This document shows, one piece after another, positions 26,415 through 36,500 of a stretch of 64,000 nt of DNA. The DNA is from Ochrobactrum sp. RH2CCR150 (lineage in GTDB: Bacteria > Pseudomonadota > Alphaproteobacteria > Rhizobiales > Rhizobiaceae), in the NCBI GenBank assembly GCA_014138095.1, contig JACGXE010000001.1:434001-498000 (forward strand), in the 5' to 3' direction. Both the position numbers and the translations under genes were made by a program. The notes below the pieces were generated by a model, which was not told the DNA's origin, ran no database searches, and saw only the letters and a program-made list of their open reading frames with translations. How positions within the stretch are numbered: position 1 is the first letter of the stretch; the number at the start of each line of letters is the position of its first letter.

Positions 26415-26795
26415 TCAGCGCACCGCAGCGACTGAAAGGGCCGTGGCCAATGTGCGGGTAAGTATTGTGGGCGGGATCGGCTTCTGGAAAACCGGCACTT
26501 CGGGATAGCGCGCCGCCAACTCAGCTGGCAGTCCGCCGCCGGTATGGATGACGACGAATCTGTTGCGGCTTTTCAGCCAGTCGAGAATGGGCTCGACATT
26601 GCCGTCGGCCAGATTCACGTCGAGGATGGCGGCGTCGACTTCGTTTCGGCTGATGAGATCCATGGCCTGCCGGACAGTGCCGACCGGACCGACAACCGTC
26701 CCGTTCGCATCTTCCACAGTCGCGGCAACGTCGAGAGCGACGAAAATTTCGTCCTCCACAACCAGTATGCGCCGCTGTTCAAGATCGTTCATCAC
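26415..26795 (-). CDS. Single-domain response regulator (CheY-like receiver)
   Basis: 126 residues, one receiver domain with no output domain. The acidic pocket (Glu14, Asp15), the phosphoacceptor Asp59 in ILDVNL, Thr85 and Lys105 (QKP) are all present, so phosphotransfer should work. Stand-alone receivers often act in phosphorelays or on protein partners. No histidine kinase is adjacent. It is followed at five bases by the J-domain-like gene. GAGGTG lies upstream of the double ATG. Confidence 0.9.
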   Translation of the reverse strand: MMNDLEQRRILVVEDEIFVALDVAATVEDANGTVVGPVGTVRQAMDLISRNEVDAAILDVNLADGNVEPILDWLKSRNRFVVIHTGGGLPAELAARYPEVPVFQKPIPPTILTRTLATALSVAAVR

Positions 26796-26964
26796 TGTCT
26801 TTCACCTCTACGGGAGCCCACTTTGCGAGGCCCGCGCTTCCATTCAGAAAATGCGCGAGCACTAAGGGTGGTTCCCTTCGCTGCATGATAATTCACTTAT
26901 GGTGAATCAAATCTTTACTGCAGAAAGAGGTCCCGAAGACAATCAGCCGATGTTTAGCCGATAC

Positions 26965-27201
26965 TCAAAACGCTGTGAACGTCAGCGTGGTCAGAGAGCG
27001 CACGATATTGGGAATGTTGAGCACGTTCTCGTTGATGAATTTGCCGATATCGTGCTCCTCGGTGACGTAGATTTTTGCCAGCAGGTCGAATTCGCCGCTG
27101 GTCGAATAAAGCTCGGACACGATCTCGCGCTGAAAGAGAGTGTCGGCAACCTCATAGGTTTTGCCGGGAGCGCACTGCAGTTGCAGGAAAACGGGCTTCA
27201 T
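26965..27201 (-). CDS. Stand-alone Lrp/AsnC ligand-binding (RAM) domain protein
   Basis: 78 residues from the ATG at 27201, which has AAAGGTAGAG upstream; the frame remains open further back but the extension is not family-like. The sequence is the effector-binding alpha/beta domain of Lrp/AsnC regulators (FLQLQCAPGKTYEVADTL and SGEFDLLAKIYV) without the DNA-binding helix-turn-helix. Such proteins may form mixed oligomers with full-length regulators or bind amino acids by themselves. Function unproven. Confidence 0.85.
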   Translation of the reverse strand: MKPVFLQLQCAPGKTYEVADTLFQREIVSELYSTSGEFDLLAKIYVTEEHDIGKFINENVLNIPNIVRSLTTLTFTAF

Positions 27202-27503
27202 GTCTCTACCTTTCGCATCGATGGCGGCGTTCGAGGTTTCAAACACGGTCGGGCGGACGAAATCAAGAGCCATTGCGGAATGAAGGCTGCTCACCCGCCG
27301 CAAATCCTGTTCGAAACCCGACCGATGGCACGGCCAAAAGCTGTGGTCAAAATGAGCATTGGGTCATAATTGCTCTGGTAATATATCAATTTCAGGTGAT
27401 GATCGGCTTTGCGCCCCAAATCGCTGTTATAGTCCCGCGCGCCGCGTCGAGGAACAATTCTCACCATACACCGATGCATTTGCGAGGAGTATCCGAAGGT
27501 CTC
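27202..27503. other. Divergent spacer between the AsnC-like and DUF930 genes
   Basis: About 302 bases. It must contain both promoters; TATAGT near 27428 could be the -10 of the DUF930 gene but its -35 is poor. No small gene or clear structure is supported. Confidence 0.4.
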
Positions 27504-27917
27504 ATGAAATTTATGTTTGTTCTGTCCCCGGCTTTTGCCGTCGCTTGCCTTGTTTCTCTGGTTTCGATGGCCTTGCCAGCTTCCGCAATGAATGCTTCCG
27601 AAAAAGCGCAGCTCGAAAAGCTCGACCCAGATACCCGCCTGGAGCAGCGTTGCGATGTGGAAGCCATGGAGCGGATAACCCGCGAACAGAATAAATTCTC
27701 GGTCGACAAGGTGCTGGCCTATGCTTTTTCCGATCCGGTGACGCAGAAGAATTCCATCGACGCAGAGGGTGCGGCATTTCGCAGCCGGGAGCGCTGGTAC
27801 AAGCTCGCCTTCACCTGCAAGACCGATGATGAGCACATCAATATCACTTCGTTCAAATATGATATTGGCGATGAAGTCCCCGCAGACCAGTGGGACAAGC
27901 ACTATCTGGTGCCGTGA
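27504..27917 (+). CDS. DUF930-family secreted protein
   Basis: 137 residues from the ATG at 27504. A signal peptide of about 28 residues ends in ASA. The mature part starts LEKLDPDTRLEQRCDVEAMERI, the DUF930 signature; a second cysteine (TCKTDDEH) could pair with the first in the periplasm. The family occurs in Rhizobiales and its function is unknown. AAGG lies upstream. The frame is open further upstream, but the signal peptide fixes this start. Confidence 0.82.
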   Translation: MKFMFVLSPAFAVACLVSLVSMALPASAMNASEKAQLEKLDPDTRLEQRCDVEAMERITREQNKFSVDKVLAYAFSDPVTQKNSIDAEGAAFRSRERWYKLAFTCKTDDEHINITSFKYDIGDEVPADQWDKHYLVP

Positions 27918-28033
27918 TCAGGCTCGGCTTCCTTTTACTCTAGCGGATTTTCATTTGAATGACTGATCTCGCCTGTTGTGGGCGGGGCAGGCGTGCGCTT
28001 GGCTAGTATTCCGAATTTCTTGAGCCCGAACTT

Positions 28034-28921
28034 ATGGGATTGCCTGCCTGCGCGATGTGTGGTCTCACTGTATTAATTATTGCTAAACTTATAATAATAA
28101 TCGGTTTTCTGGATATGACGCTTAATCTCACCGTTGCATTCATCGTTGTCGGCTTGCTGCTTCACTATTTCAAATGCCGCAAGCTTGGCCTTTTTTCTAT
28201 TGCTATCGGCATTATTCTTTATGGCGCGATCGCATCGGCAATTCTGCCCGATTATCTGATGAACCGCTTGCAGTCGCCCTATTCATCGGCGCTGCAATCG
28301 CCAATCGAAGACAATACCGCCTTTGTCGTTTTCGGCATGGGCACGCAGACGGTCACCGAGCGTGGTAAGAAAGTGGTTGAGCCGCTTGCCTTTTCGTATG
28401 GGCCGATCCTTGCTGCTGCGGGCATGAACCATCAGTGTGTAGAGAGTGCTTTGAAATGCACCTTCATTGTCAGCGGCGCGGATGTGGCTGGGACGGGTGT
28501 AACCGAGGCGGCATCGATTGCCGGGCAGTTGGTGAAGGCCGGGATCGATCCCGCTTCAATCCTGTTGGACGAGAAGAGCCGGAATAGCTGGCAGAACGCA
28601 AAGAACACCGCAGCAATCCTGCGCGCGATCAAGCCTGCGAAAATCGTGCTGCTGCAGGCGGCGCCGATCATAAAGCGTGACCTGCTGTATCTGGCACATT
28701 TCGGCGCGACGCCCGAGCCGGTCGCAGCCGGTTATCTGACGGCGGCGCATACCAATATGTCTTCGGCTGGCCTCTATTTTCTGATCACCGATCTGGCGCT
28801 GCATGAGGCCATCGGCATCTGGCGCTACGACTTTTACAACTATATTGGTTGGAACGAGCCGAAACAGCCGCCTCTTGTATTGAACGCAGCTTCGGCGATG
28901 ATTCCCGCGCCCGCCCGGTGA
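28034..28921 (+). CDS. YdcF/ElyC-family (DUF218) membrane protein
   Basis: 295 residues. One or two N-terminal membrane segments are followed by a DUF218 domain, including FVVFGMGTQ, FIVSGADVAGTGVTEA and LLDEKSRNSWQNAKNTAAIL. E. coli relatives (YdcF, ElyC, SanA) are linked to envelope polysaccharide or lipid-carrier homeostasis; the enzymatic activity is not firmly known. The start is uncertain: ATG 28034 gives two membrane segments, while an in-frame ATG at 28115 gives one fewer. Neither has a strong ribosome binding site. Confidence 0.82.
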   Translation: MGLPACAMCGLTVLIIAKLIIIIGFLDMTLNLTVAFIVVGLLLHYFKCRKLGLFSIAIGIILYGAIASAILPDYLMNRLQSPYSSALQSPIEDNTAFVVFGMGTQTVTERGKKVVEPLAFSYGPILAAAGMNHQCVESALKCTFIVSGADVAGTGVTEAASIAGQLVKAGIDPASILLDEKSRNSWQNAKNTAAILRAIKPAKIVLLQAAPIIKRDLLYLAHFGATPEPVAAGYLTAAHTNMSSAGLYFLITDLALHEAIGIWRYDFYNYIGWNEPKQPPLVLNAASAMIPAPAR

Positions 28922-29130
28922 GTTAATGATGCTACGTCCGGCGTGTTTCGATAGGGTGCCGGAAAAAATATCCCCGAAATATCCTCAAAAGGGAGTAGAT
29001 TTTTCGAAGCCGTTTTAAATTTCGGTGAGGTTGTGGCATCCTGTCGTCAAAGACCTCTGATACTGTCCTGACCAATGGATACTCGAGGGATAACCCGTGG
29101 GGGGACCCAAAGGAAACAATGGAGGCGGTC

Positions 29131-30159
29131 GTGAAATTATCGAAACTTTCACTCACTTTGGCGGCATTGGTGGCAGCGGCGTCGCTGGCCGGAACCGTTC
29201 AGGCAAGCCATGCGGATCAGACGCTTCTGAATGTGTCCTACGATCCGACGCGTGAACTGTACAAGGATTACAATGCGGCCTTTGCGGCGCATTGGAAAAA
29301 GGAAACCGGCGAAACGGTTACCATCCGTGCATCGCATGGCGGTTCGGGCGCACAGGCCCGTTCGGTGATCGATGGCGTCAAAGCCGATGTGGTGACGCTG
29401 GCGCTCGAAAGCGATATCGACGCGATTGCGGAGCGCACGGGCAAGATCGACAAGGAATGGCGCAAGCGCCTGCCGAACAATTCGTCGCCCTATACGTCGA
29501 CCATCGTTTTTCTGGTGCGCAAGGGTAACCCCAAGGCCATCAAGGATTGGGGCGATCTAGTGAAGGATGGCGTGGAAGTCATCACGCCGAACCCGAAGAC
29601 CTCCGGCGGTGCACGCTGGAACTATCTTGCCGCTTGGGCCTGGGCCTATAAGCAGTATGGCGGCGACGAACAGAAGATCAAGGATTACATCGCTGACCTG
29701 TTCCGCCATGTGCCAGTGCTCGATACCGGTGCGCGTGGTGCGACGACCAGCTTCGTGCAGCGTCAGCTTGGCGATGTGCTGCTGGCCTGGGAAAATGAAG
29801 CCTATCTCTCGGTTGCCGAATTTGGTGAAGACGCTTTCGATATCGTCGTGCCGCCGCAATCGATTCTGGCTGAACCGCCGGTCGCGGTCGTTGACAAGAA
29901 CGCCGAGGAAAACGGCACCACCAAGCTGGCGCAGGCCTATCTCGAATATCTCTATTCGCCGGAAGGTCAGGCCATTGCAGCCAAGCATTTCTACCGCCCG
30001 TCGAAGCCAGATCTGATCCCGGCTGACCAGCAGCGCAAACTTCCCGACTTGACGCTGGTGACCATCGATGATCCGATTTTCGGCGGTTGGGCCAAGGCGC
30101 AGCCTTACCATTTCGGTGACGGAGGCACGTTCGACCAGATCTACAAGCCTGGCAAATAA
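29131..30159 (+). CDS. Sulfate/thiosulfate ABC transporter substrate-binding protein
   Basis: About 342 residues with a signal peptide ending near [24 protein letters not shown] and [15 protein letters not shown] are characteristic of Sbp/CysP, which bind sulfate or thiosulfate in the periplasm. The GTG at 29131 is preferred because GGAGG lies five bases upstream; an ATG four codons earlier (29119), with its own AGGA, is also possible. It is the first gene of a four-gene uptake operon. A hairpin after its stop (30178-30196) may lower expression of the permease genes relative to the binding protein. Confidence 0.94.
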   Translation: MKLSKLSLTLAALVAAASLAGTVQASHADQTLLNVSYDPTRELYKDYNAAFAAHWKKETGETVTIRASHGGSGAQARSVIDGVKADVVTLALESDIDAIAERTGKIDKEWRKRLPNNSSPYTSTIVFLVRKGNPKAIKDWGDLVKDGVEVITPNPKTSGGARWNYLAAWAWAYKQYGGDEQKIKDYIADLFRHVPVLDTGARGATTSFVQRQLGDVLLAWENEAYLSVAEFGEDAFDIVVPPQSILAEPPVAVVDKNAEENGTTKLAQAYLEYLYSPEGQAIAAKHFYRPSKPDLIPADQQRKLPDLTLVTIDDPIFGGWAKAQPYHFGDGGTFDQIYKPGK

Positions 30160-30177
30160 GAGGCAGCCATTTCGGGG

Positions 30178-30201
30178 AGCCGCGACAGACGCGGCTTTCC
30201 G
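30178..30201 (+). terminator. Weak intra-operon stem-loop between the binding protein and cysT
   Basis: AGCCGCG (30178-30184) pairs with CGCGGCT (30190-30196), followed by TTCCGTTT. The T-run is imperfect, so partial termination is more likely than a full stop. Confidence 0.55.
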
Positions 30202-30285
30202 TTTAATGCGCAGATAAAGCACAGTCAGCCCGCATGAATCGGAGCTGATATTTGCAGCCACTGAAAAAGGGAACAAAACAAAAGC

Positions 30286-31152
30286 ATGTCTTCGCTCCCT
30301 GCACGGGCCAGAGCAGGGTTTCACTTTCGCAAGCCGAGCGTCATTCCAGGTTTCGGACTGACGTTCGGTTTCAGTGTTGCCTATCTCACCCTTCTCATTC
30401 TCATCCCGCTGGCAGCTCTCGTGCTGCGCTCCACGGATGTCGGCTTCGCCGGTTTTTGGCGGCTCATCACCGATCAACGCACGCTGAAGGCGCTAGAAAC
30501 CAGCTTCGGAACGGCATTTATCGCCGCGCTGGTCAATGTTGTGTTCGGCGTCATTCTGGCCTGGGTCCTGACCCGTTATCGCTTTCCGGGTCGCCGTTTC
30601 ATCGACGCCATTGTCGATATTCCGTTTGCGCTGCCGACGGCGGTTGCCGGTATTGCGCTGGCCGCCATCTATGCGCCGAACGGCTGGATCGGCAGCCTGT
30701 TTGCGCCCTTCGGCATTCGCATCGCGTTTACGCGCCTCGGCATCGTGATCGCGCTGATCTTCATCGGCCTGCCATTCGTCGTGCGCACTGTGCAGCCGAT
30801 CATGGAAGAAATCAGCCGTGAAGTTGAAGAGGCAGCGGCGACGCTTGGCGCCTCGCGTTTCCAGACCATCTGGCGCGTGCTTCTGCCGAGCCTTCAGCCC
30901 GCCATTCTGACCGGCTTCGCGCTCGCCTTTGCGCGCGGCGTGGGTGAATATGGCTCTGTCATCTTCATTGCGGGCAACACGCCCTATGTGTCGGAAATTG
31001 CGCCGCTGCTGATCGTGGTCAAGCTGGAGGAGTTTGACTACGCCGGTGCGACAGCGCTGGCCACCATCATGCTGGTGCTATCCTTCGCGATGCTCTTGCT
31101 CATCAATCTCATTCAGGCGCGATCAAGAAAGAAATACGGCTATGGCGAATGA
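30286..31152 (+). CDS. cysT: Sulfate ABC transporter permease CysT (CysU)
   Basis: 288 residues with about six membrane segments. The EAA loop that contacts the ATPase, [21 protein letters not shown], is intact, and [17 protein letters not shown] is typical of CysT. It pairs with CysW to form the inner-membrane channel. Its last 11 bases overlap the cysW start. An AGGGA sequence lies some distance before the ATG. Confidence 0.95.
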   Translation: MSSLPARARAGFHFRKPSVIPGFGLTFGFSVAYLTLLILIPLAALVLRSTDVGFAGFWRLITDQRTLKALETSFGTAFIAALVNVVFGVILAWVLTRYRFPGRRFIDAIVDIPFALPTAVAGIALAAIYAPNGWIGSLFAPFGIRIAFTRLGIVIALIFIGLPFVVRTVQPIMEEISREVEEAAATLGASRFQTIWRVLLPSLQPAILTGFALAFARGVGEYGSVIFIAGNTPYVSEIAPLLIVVKLEEFDYAGATALATIMLVLSFAMLLLINLIQARSRKKYGYGE

Positions 31153-32023
31153 AAAAAAGCGCACTAGTCGCACTGGCCGCGCCAGTCAGAGCGCCGTGAC
31201 GGAAAGCCTGCCGACGCGCATCATCCTGATTGGGCTTGCGCTGGCGTTTCTGGCTCTCTTCTTGATCCTGCCGGTGGTTGCAGTCTTTGTGGAAGCTTTC
31301 CGCAAAGGTCCCACGGCCTATGTCGAGGCCTTGCTGGAGCCGGACGCCTGGTCGGCAATCAGGCTTACTTTGACTGTCGCGGCAATCGCCGTGCCGCTCA
31401 ATCTGGTTTTCGGCGTTGCCGCGGCATGGGCAATTGCCAAGTTCGAGTTCAAGGGCAAGGCGCTCTTGACCACACTGATCGACCTGCCGTTTTCGGTGTC
31501 GCCGGTGATTTCCGGTCTGGTCTTCGTGCTGCTGTTCTCCAGCCACAGCCTGCTCGGGCCGTGGCTGGAGCAACATGGTATCCAGATACTCTTCGCAGTG
31601 CCCGGCATCGTGCTGGCGACGGTTTTCGTGACGTTTCCGTTTGTGGCGCGTGAACTGATCCCGCTGATGCAGGAGCAGGGAACCGGTGATGAAGAAGCGG
31701 CGATTTCGCTTGGCGCCAATGGCTGGCAGGCATTTCGCTATGTCACGCTGCCGAATATCAAATGGGGCCTTCTCTATGGCGTTCTGCTCTGTAATGCGCG
31801 TGCCATGGGCGAGTTCGGCGCCGTATCGGTGGTATCGGGCCGCATTCGCGGTCTCACCAATACGATGCCTTTGCATGTGGAAATTCTCTATAACGAGTAT
31901 AACTTCGTCGCGGCATTCGCGGTGGCCTCGCTTCTGGCCCTGCTGGCGCTTCTGACGCTGGCGATCAAGACAATTCTCGAACTGCGCTACAGTGATGAGC
32001 TGGCGGGCAGCAACGGGCACTGA
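31142..32023 (+). CDS. cysW: Sulfate ABC transporter permease CysW
   Basis: 293 residues from the ATG at 31142, inside the end of cysT. A basic N-terminus precedes about six membrane segments. The EAA loop [21 protein letters not shown] and [16 protein letters not shown] are typical of CysW. It forms the heterodimeric channel with CysT. Confidence 0.95.
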   Translation: MANEKKRTSRTGRASQSAVTESLPTRIILIGLALAFLALFLILPVVAVFVEAFRKGPTAYVEALLEPDAWSAIRLTLTVAAIAVPLNLVFGVAAAWAIAKFEFKGKALLTTLIDLPFSVSPVISGLVFVLLFSSHSLLGPWLEQHGIQILFAVPGIVLATVFVTFPFVARELIPLMQEQGTGDEEAAISLGANGWQAFRYVTLPNIKWGLLYGVLLCNARAMGEFGAVSVVSGRIRGLTNTMPLHVEILYNEYNFVAAFAVASLLALLALLTLAIKTILELRYSDELAGSNGH

Positions 32024-32106
32024 AAACAATCTGGGATGCTGATCCCGTGCGCTTGAACGCGCTTGAAAGAACGATGGCCGCGAAGCGGCAGGGGAAAGGA
32101 TTGGGA

Positions 32107-33192
32107 ATGGAAGTTCGTGTTGCCGATGTGCGTAAAGAGTTCGCCCGTTTTCCGGCTTTGCATAATGTGTCGCTGGATATCCGTTCTGGCGAACTGATCG
32201 CGCTGCTCGGCCCTTCCGGTTCGGGCAAGACGACGCTGTTGCGTTTGATCGCCGGACTGGAAACACCGACCGAAGGTACGATTTTCTTCGGTGAGGAAGA
32301 CGCCTCGCAGAAGAGCGTGCAGGAGCGCAATGTCGGATTTGTCTTCCAGCATTATGCGCTGTTCCGGCATATGACGGTTGCGGACAATATCGGTTTCGGC
32401 CTCAAGGTTCGTCCGGGTTCGACTCGTCCGGCCACCGGTGAAATCCGCCGTCGCGCACTGGAACTGCTTGATCTGGTGCAGTTGCAGGGGCTTGAAAAGC
32501 GCTATCCCGCCCAGCTTTCGGGTGGCCAGCGCCAGCGCGTCGCGCTTGCCCGCGCCATGGCCATCGAGCCGAAAGTCTTGCTACTTGACGAGCCTTTCGG
32601 CGCGCTTGACGCTCTGGTGCGCAAGGAATTGCGCCGCTGGCTGCGTGAGATTCACGACAAGACCGGCCACACCACTGTTTTCGTCACGCATGATCAGGAT
32701 GAGGCACTGGAACTGGCCGACCGCGTTGTGGTCATGAGCCAGGGACGCATCGAACAGATCGGCACGCCGGATGAGGTCTATGACGATCCGAACTCGCCTT
32801 TCGTCTATGGATTTATCGGCGAGTCCAGCACGCTTCCGGTGCGGGTCGAGAATGGCGAAGTCTGGCTGACGGATCGCAATATCGGCCTCACCGCCGAGGG
32901 TGCTGCAAGCGGCGAAGCGCAGCTCTATTTCCGCCCGCATGATGTCGAACTGCTCGACGGTTGCGGCGGCTGCATCGCAGGCACGGTGGTGGCAAGCCGT
33001 CGCTCCGGCGGTAAGCGGCGCGTGGAGCTTGAAGTGGGTGGTGCGCGGGAGCGCATCGAGATCGAAATTCCGGCTGAACACCCGGCTGCGGAGAAAAGCC
33101 GCATCGCCTTTCGCCCGCGCTACTGGAAGTTGTTTCCGGCGGGCGGACCCGAAAAGGCATCGGCGGGAACTTCGGCAAAAATCGACGCCTGA
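32107..33192 (+). CDS. cysA: Sulfate/thiosulfate import ATP-binding protein CysA
   Basis: 361 residues from the ATG at 32107 (AAGGA upstream; the frame is open 20 codons further). Walker A GPSGSGKTT, signature LSGGQRQR and Walker B VLLLDEPFGALD are present, followed by a C-terminal regulatory domain starting near residue 240. It powers CysTW. The operon ends at a strong terminator directly after it. Confidence 0.96.
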   Translation: MEVRVADVRKEFARFPALHNVSLDIRSGELIALLGPSGSGKTTLLRLIAGLETPTEGTIFFGEEDASQKSVQERNVGFVFQHYALFRHMTVADNIGFGLKVRPGSTRPATGEIRRRALELLDLVQLQGLEKRYPAQLSGGQRQRVALARAMAIEPKVLLLDEPFGALDALVRKELRRWLREIHDKTGHTTVFVTHDQDEALELADRVVVMSQGRIEQIGTPDEVYDDPNSPFVYGFIGESSTLPVRVENGEVWLTDRNIGLTAEGAASGEAQLYFRPHDVELLDGCGGCIAGTVVASRRSGGKRRVELEVGGARERIEIEIPAEHPAAEKSRIAFRPRYWKLFPAGGPEKASAGTSAKIDA

Positions 33193-33581
33193 ATCGCGGT
33201 TTCTGATCCGATAAACAGACAAAAGGCGGCTGTCGCGCGGTGATTCTCGCGCGACAGCCGCTTTTTTCGTTCTGTCGGGGGTGAGCGCCGACGGACGTGT
33301 AAATTTTCTGCTCGCTTACTCAGGGTGGTATTATTTTAAATTTCAATATGTTAGGATTGCAAAAGGCCACGATTTTCATAACGCAACATTACTGTTCGGA
33401 AAGAATTGTGCGTTGCGATTTAAACGGTTTGAATATCAGCACAATGCGCCGTCGCATTTTGGCCAAAAGCGGGCGACATGCAGGGAACCGATCAAGGATA
33501 CTGTCGTTTCCCTAAACTGAATCGAATTTAGTATCCACCGCCGCAGATTACTCATTTCCTTCGGAAAGGCTGTTAAGGCAG
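33193..33581. other. Intergenic region between cysA and cgs
   Basis: 389 bases. The first part carries the cysA terminator (33223-33267). The following stretch (about 33297-33460) is noticeably A+T-rich and presumably contains the cgs promoter. No coding sequence or repeat is convincing. Confidence 0.5.
33223..33267 (+). terminator. Strong intrinsic terminator of the sulfate operon
   Basis: GCGGCTGTCGCGCG (33226-33239) pairs perfectly with CGCGCGACAGCCGC (33248-33261), followed by six Ts. Confidence 0.93.
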
Positions 33582-36500
33582 ATGCCGGAATTGTCTTCTT
33601 CGCACTCCAATTCAACCTCAACCGAGAATACATCGTCAAAGCCACCCAAAGCGAATAGTCCGATGGAGCCGAAATCCACCGGGCAGGGCGGTTTTGATCA
33701 GATTCCGCCGGAACAGCCATCGCCGATACGCGCTCTCTACAAGACAGAAGATGAGCTGCGTGTTCTGGCAAGCACCGTCGCCCGCGGGGAGAATATCCCG
33801 CTGCCGGGCTATCTGGCGTTTCCGTTCGATCAGCGTCTGTCCGAAAACGGCAAGCTGATCCTGCACGCTTATCGCGCGTCTGACGCTGCGTCGCGTGCGG
33901 GTGAGACCATCACGCCTGCTGCGCAATGGCTGCTCGATAATCATTATCAGATCGACAAGAATGTCCAGCAGGCCCGCCGCGATCTGCCGCGTCGCTTCAT
34001 TCGCCAGTTGCCGCCCTATAAGGCGGTTGAAGGCATGCCGCGCATTTTCGCGCTCGCCTGGCTTTATGTCGCTCATACGGACAGCAATTTTTCGCTGAAA
34101 ACCCTGACGGCTATCGTTCAGGGCTTTCAGGAGGTCGAGCCGCTCAAGATCGGCGAATTGTGGGCGCTGCCGTCCGCCGTTCGCTATTTCCTGATCGAGA
34201 ATGCGCGCCGTCTGGCGTTGCGCGTTGACCGCGCCCGCGACATGCGCAATCTCGCCAACACGGCTGCCGACCGCATCGTCGTTGCCGATGGTGCGGAGCT
34301 GGATTCCGTTCTGGCGCAATATGCGCAGGCCGCGCGCGACAGCACTTTTGCCACGCATCTTCTCTATCGTCTGCGTTCTGCATCCACCGACACCACGGCG
34401 GCTGCAAGCTGGCTGGAGCGGATTCTGGAGCAGGAAGGCAGCAACCCGGAAGACGCCATCGTCGAAGAACATGCGCGCCAGTCCACTGGCGGCGTGACGA
34501 TGGGCAACATCATCCGCAGCCTGAAATCCATCGATGACGTGGATTGGGAAACCTGGTTCGAAACCGTCAACGAGGTCGATGCGATTCTGCGCGATCACAG
34601 CGATTTCGAACTTCTCGATTTCCGCTCGCGCAACGCCTATCGCGTGACGATTGAAAAGCTCGCCCGCTATTCGGATATGAGCGAAATCGACATCACCTGG
34701 GCAGCGCTCATGCTTGCCGAAGAAGGACAGCGCGCCGAGCAGGCAGGCCATCCGCAAGCCGAAGGCAAGGGCTCCATCGCCTATTATCTGTCCGGCGACG
34801 GTCGCAGTGAGCTGGAGAAAGTCTGCGGTTACAAGGCGCCGTTTGGCGTCAAGGCACTGCGCTTTTATCGCGGGCTTGGACTTCTCGGGCTGTTCATCCC
34901 GACGGCGATCTTCACGATCCTCATTCTGCTGCTCGTCAATTACTGCATGAGCCGCGCCGGTCTTTCGACCGATCTGCGCACGCTGTTCACGTTGCTGGCG
35001 ATTTTCCCGGCAATGGATGCGTCCTATTCGCTGTTCAATGCGCTGGTGCCGTGGTTTGTGCAGCCGACGCGCCTGATCGGTTTCGAATATAAGGAAGGTC
35101 TGCCTGAAGAGGCGCGCACGCTTGTCGCTGTGCCGACCTTCATCACCTCGCGTGATTCCATCGACGAGCAGATTCGCAATCTGGAAGTCCATTATCTCAC
35201 CAATCCGCGTGGCGAGATTTATTTCGCGCTGGTCAGCGACTGGGTGGATGCGAAGCAGGAAATCTCCTCTGCGGATATGGAAATCTACGAATATGCGCGT
35301 GAGGAAATCGCCAAGCTCAACGAGCATTATACGGGCGGCGACCAGCCGCGCTTCTTCCTCATGCATCGTCGTCGCCTGTTCAACGACAAGCAGAACTGCT
35401 GGATGGGCTGGGAGCGCAAGCGCGGCAAGCTGCATGAGCTGAACCTGCTTCTGCGTGGCGATCAGGATACGAGCTTCTTCCCGCCGGACGAGCGGCTGCC
35501 GAAAGAAATCAAATATGTGATGACGCTGGACGCCGATACGCGTCTGACGCCGGAATCCGTTACCAATCTGGCCGGAAAGCTCAGCCATCCGCTGAACCGT
35601 CCGGTCATCGACGAAAAGACCGGCAAGGTCGTTCGCGGTTATGGCATCTTGCAGCCGCGCGTCACGCCGTCGCTGACCACCGGCGACGAAGCGTCGTTCC
35701 TGCAGCGCGTCTTCTCGGTCAATCGCGGCATCGATCCTTATGTCTTCGCGGTTTCCGACACCTATCAGGATCTGCTCGGCGAAGGCACCTTCACCGGCAA
35801 GGGTCTCTACGACATCGACGCCTTTGAGGCAGCGCTGAAGGATCGCGTGCCGGAAAACACGCTTCTCAGCCACGATCTTCTCGAAGGCGGCTATGCCCGC
35901 GCGGCTCTGGTCAGCGACGTGGAAGTCGTGGAAGATTATCCGACCGGCTATAATGTCGACGTGTCGCGCCACCATCGCTGGGCGCGTGGCGACTGGCAGC
36001 TTCTGCCATGGCTGTTCTCCACCAATCGCGGCGTCAGCGCCACGACCCGCTGGAAGATGGTCGACAATCTGCGCCGTTCGCTGAACCCGATCCTGTGGCT
36101 TCTCGCCGCCGTGGTCGGCTGGAGTGTGCTGCCGCTTGGTGCGGCTGCCGTCTGGCAGGGCTTCCTGATCGTCAGCATGTTTGTGGCGCCGACGTTCGGC
36201 ATCGTCACCAATCTGATCCCGGTGAATATGGATTATTCGCTGAAGGGCCATGCGCAATCGGTTCTGACCGATATCGCGCTCGGCACGGCGGATGTGGCGC
36301 TGCGCACCACCTTCATCGCGCATTCGGCTTTCCTGATGGCTGATGCCATTGCGCGCACGGTCTATCGTCTGTTCGTTTCGCGCCGTAATCTTCTGGAATG
36401 GCGCACAGCCGCTCAGGCCAAGACGTCACCGGACACGCTGCTGTTCTATTTCCAGCTCATGTGGCCAGCCATGGCCATTGCGGGTCTGGCGATCCTGTTT

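Noticed and set aside
28922..29130. Leader of the sulfate operon examined for a SAM-type riboswitch.
   Set aside because: No recognisable SAM-I, SAM-II or SAH core was found; only short G-rich and C-rich runs are present.
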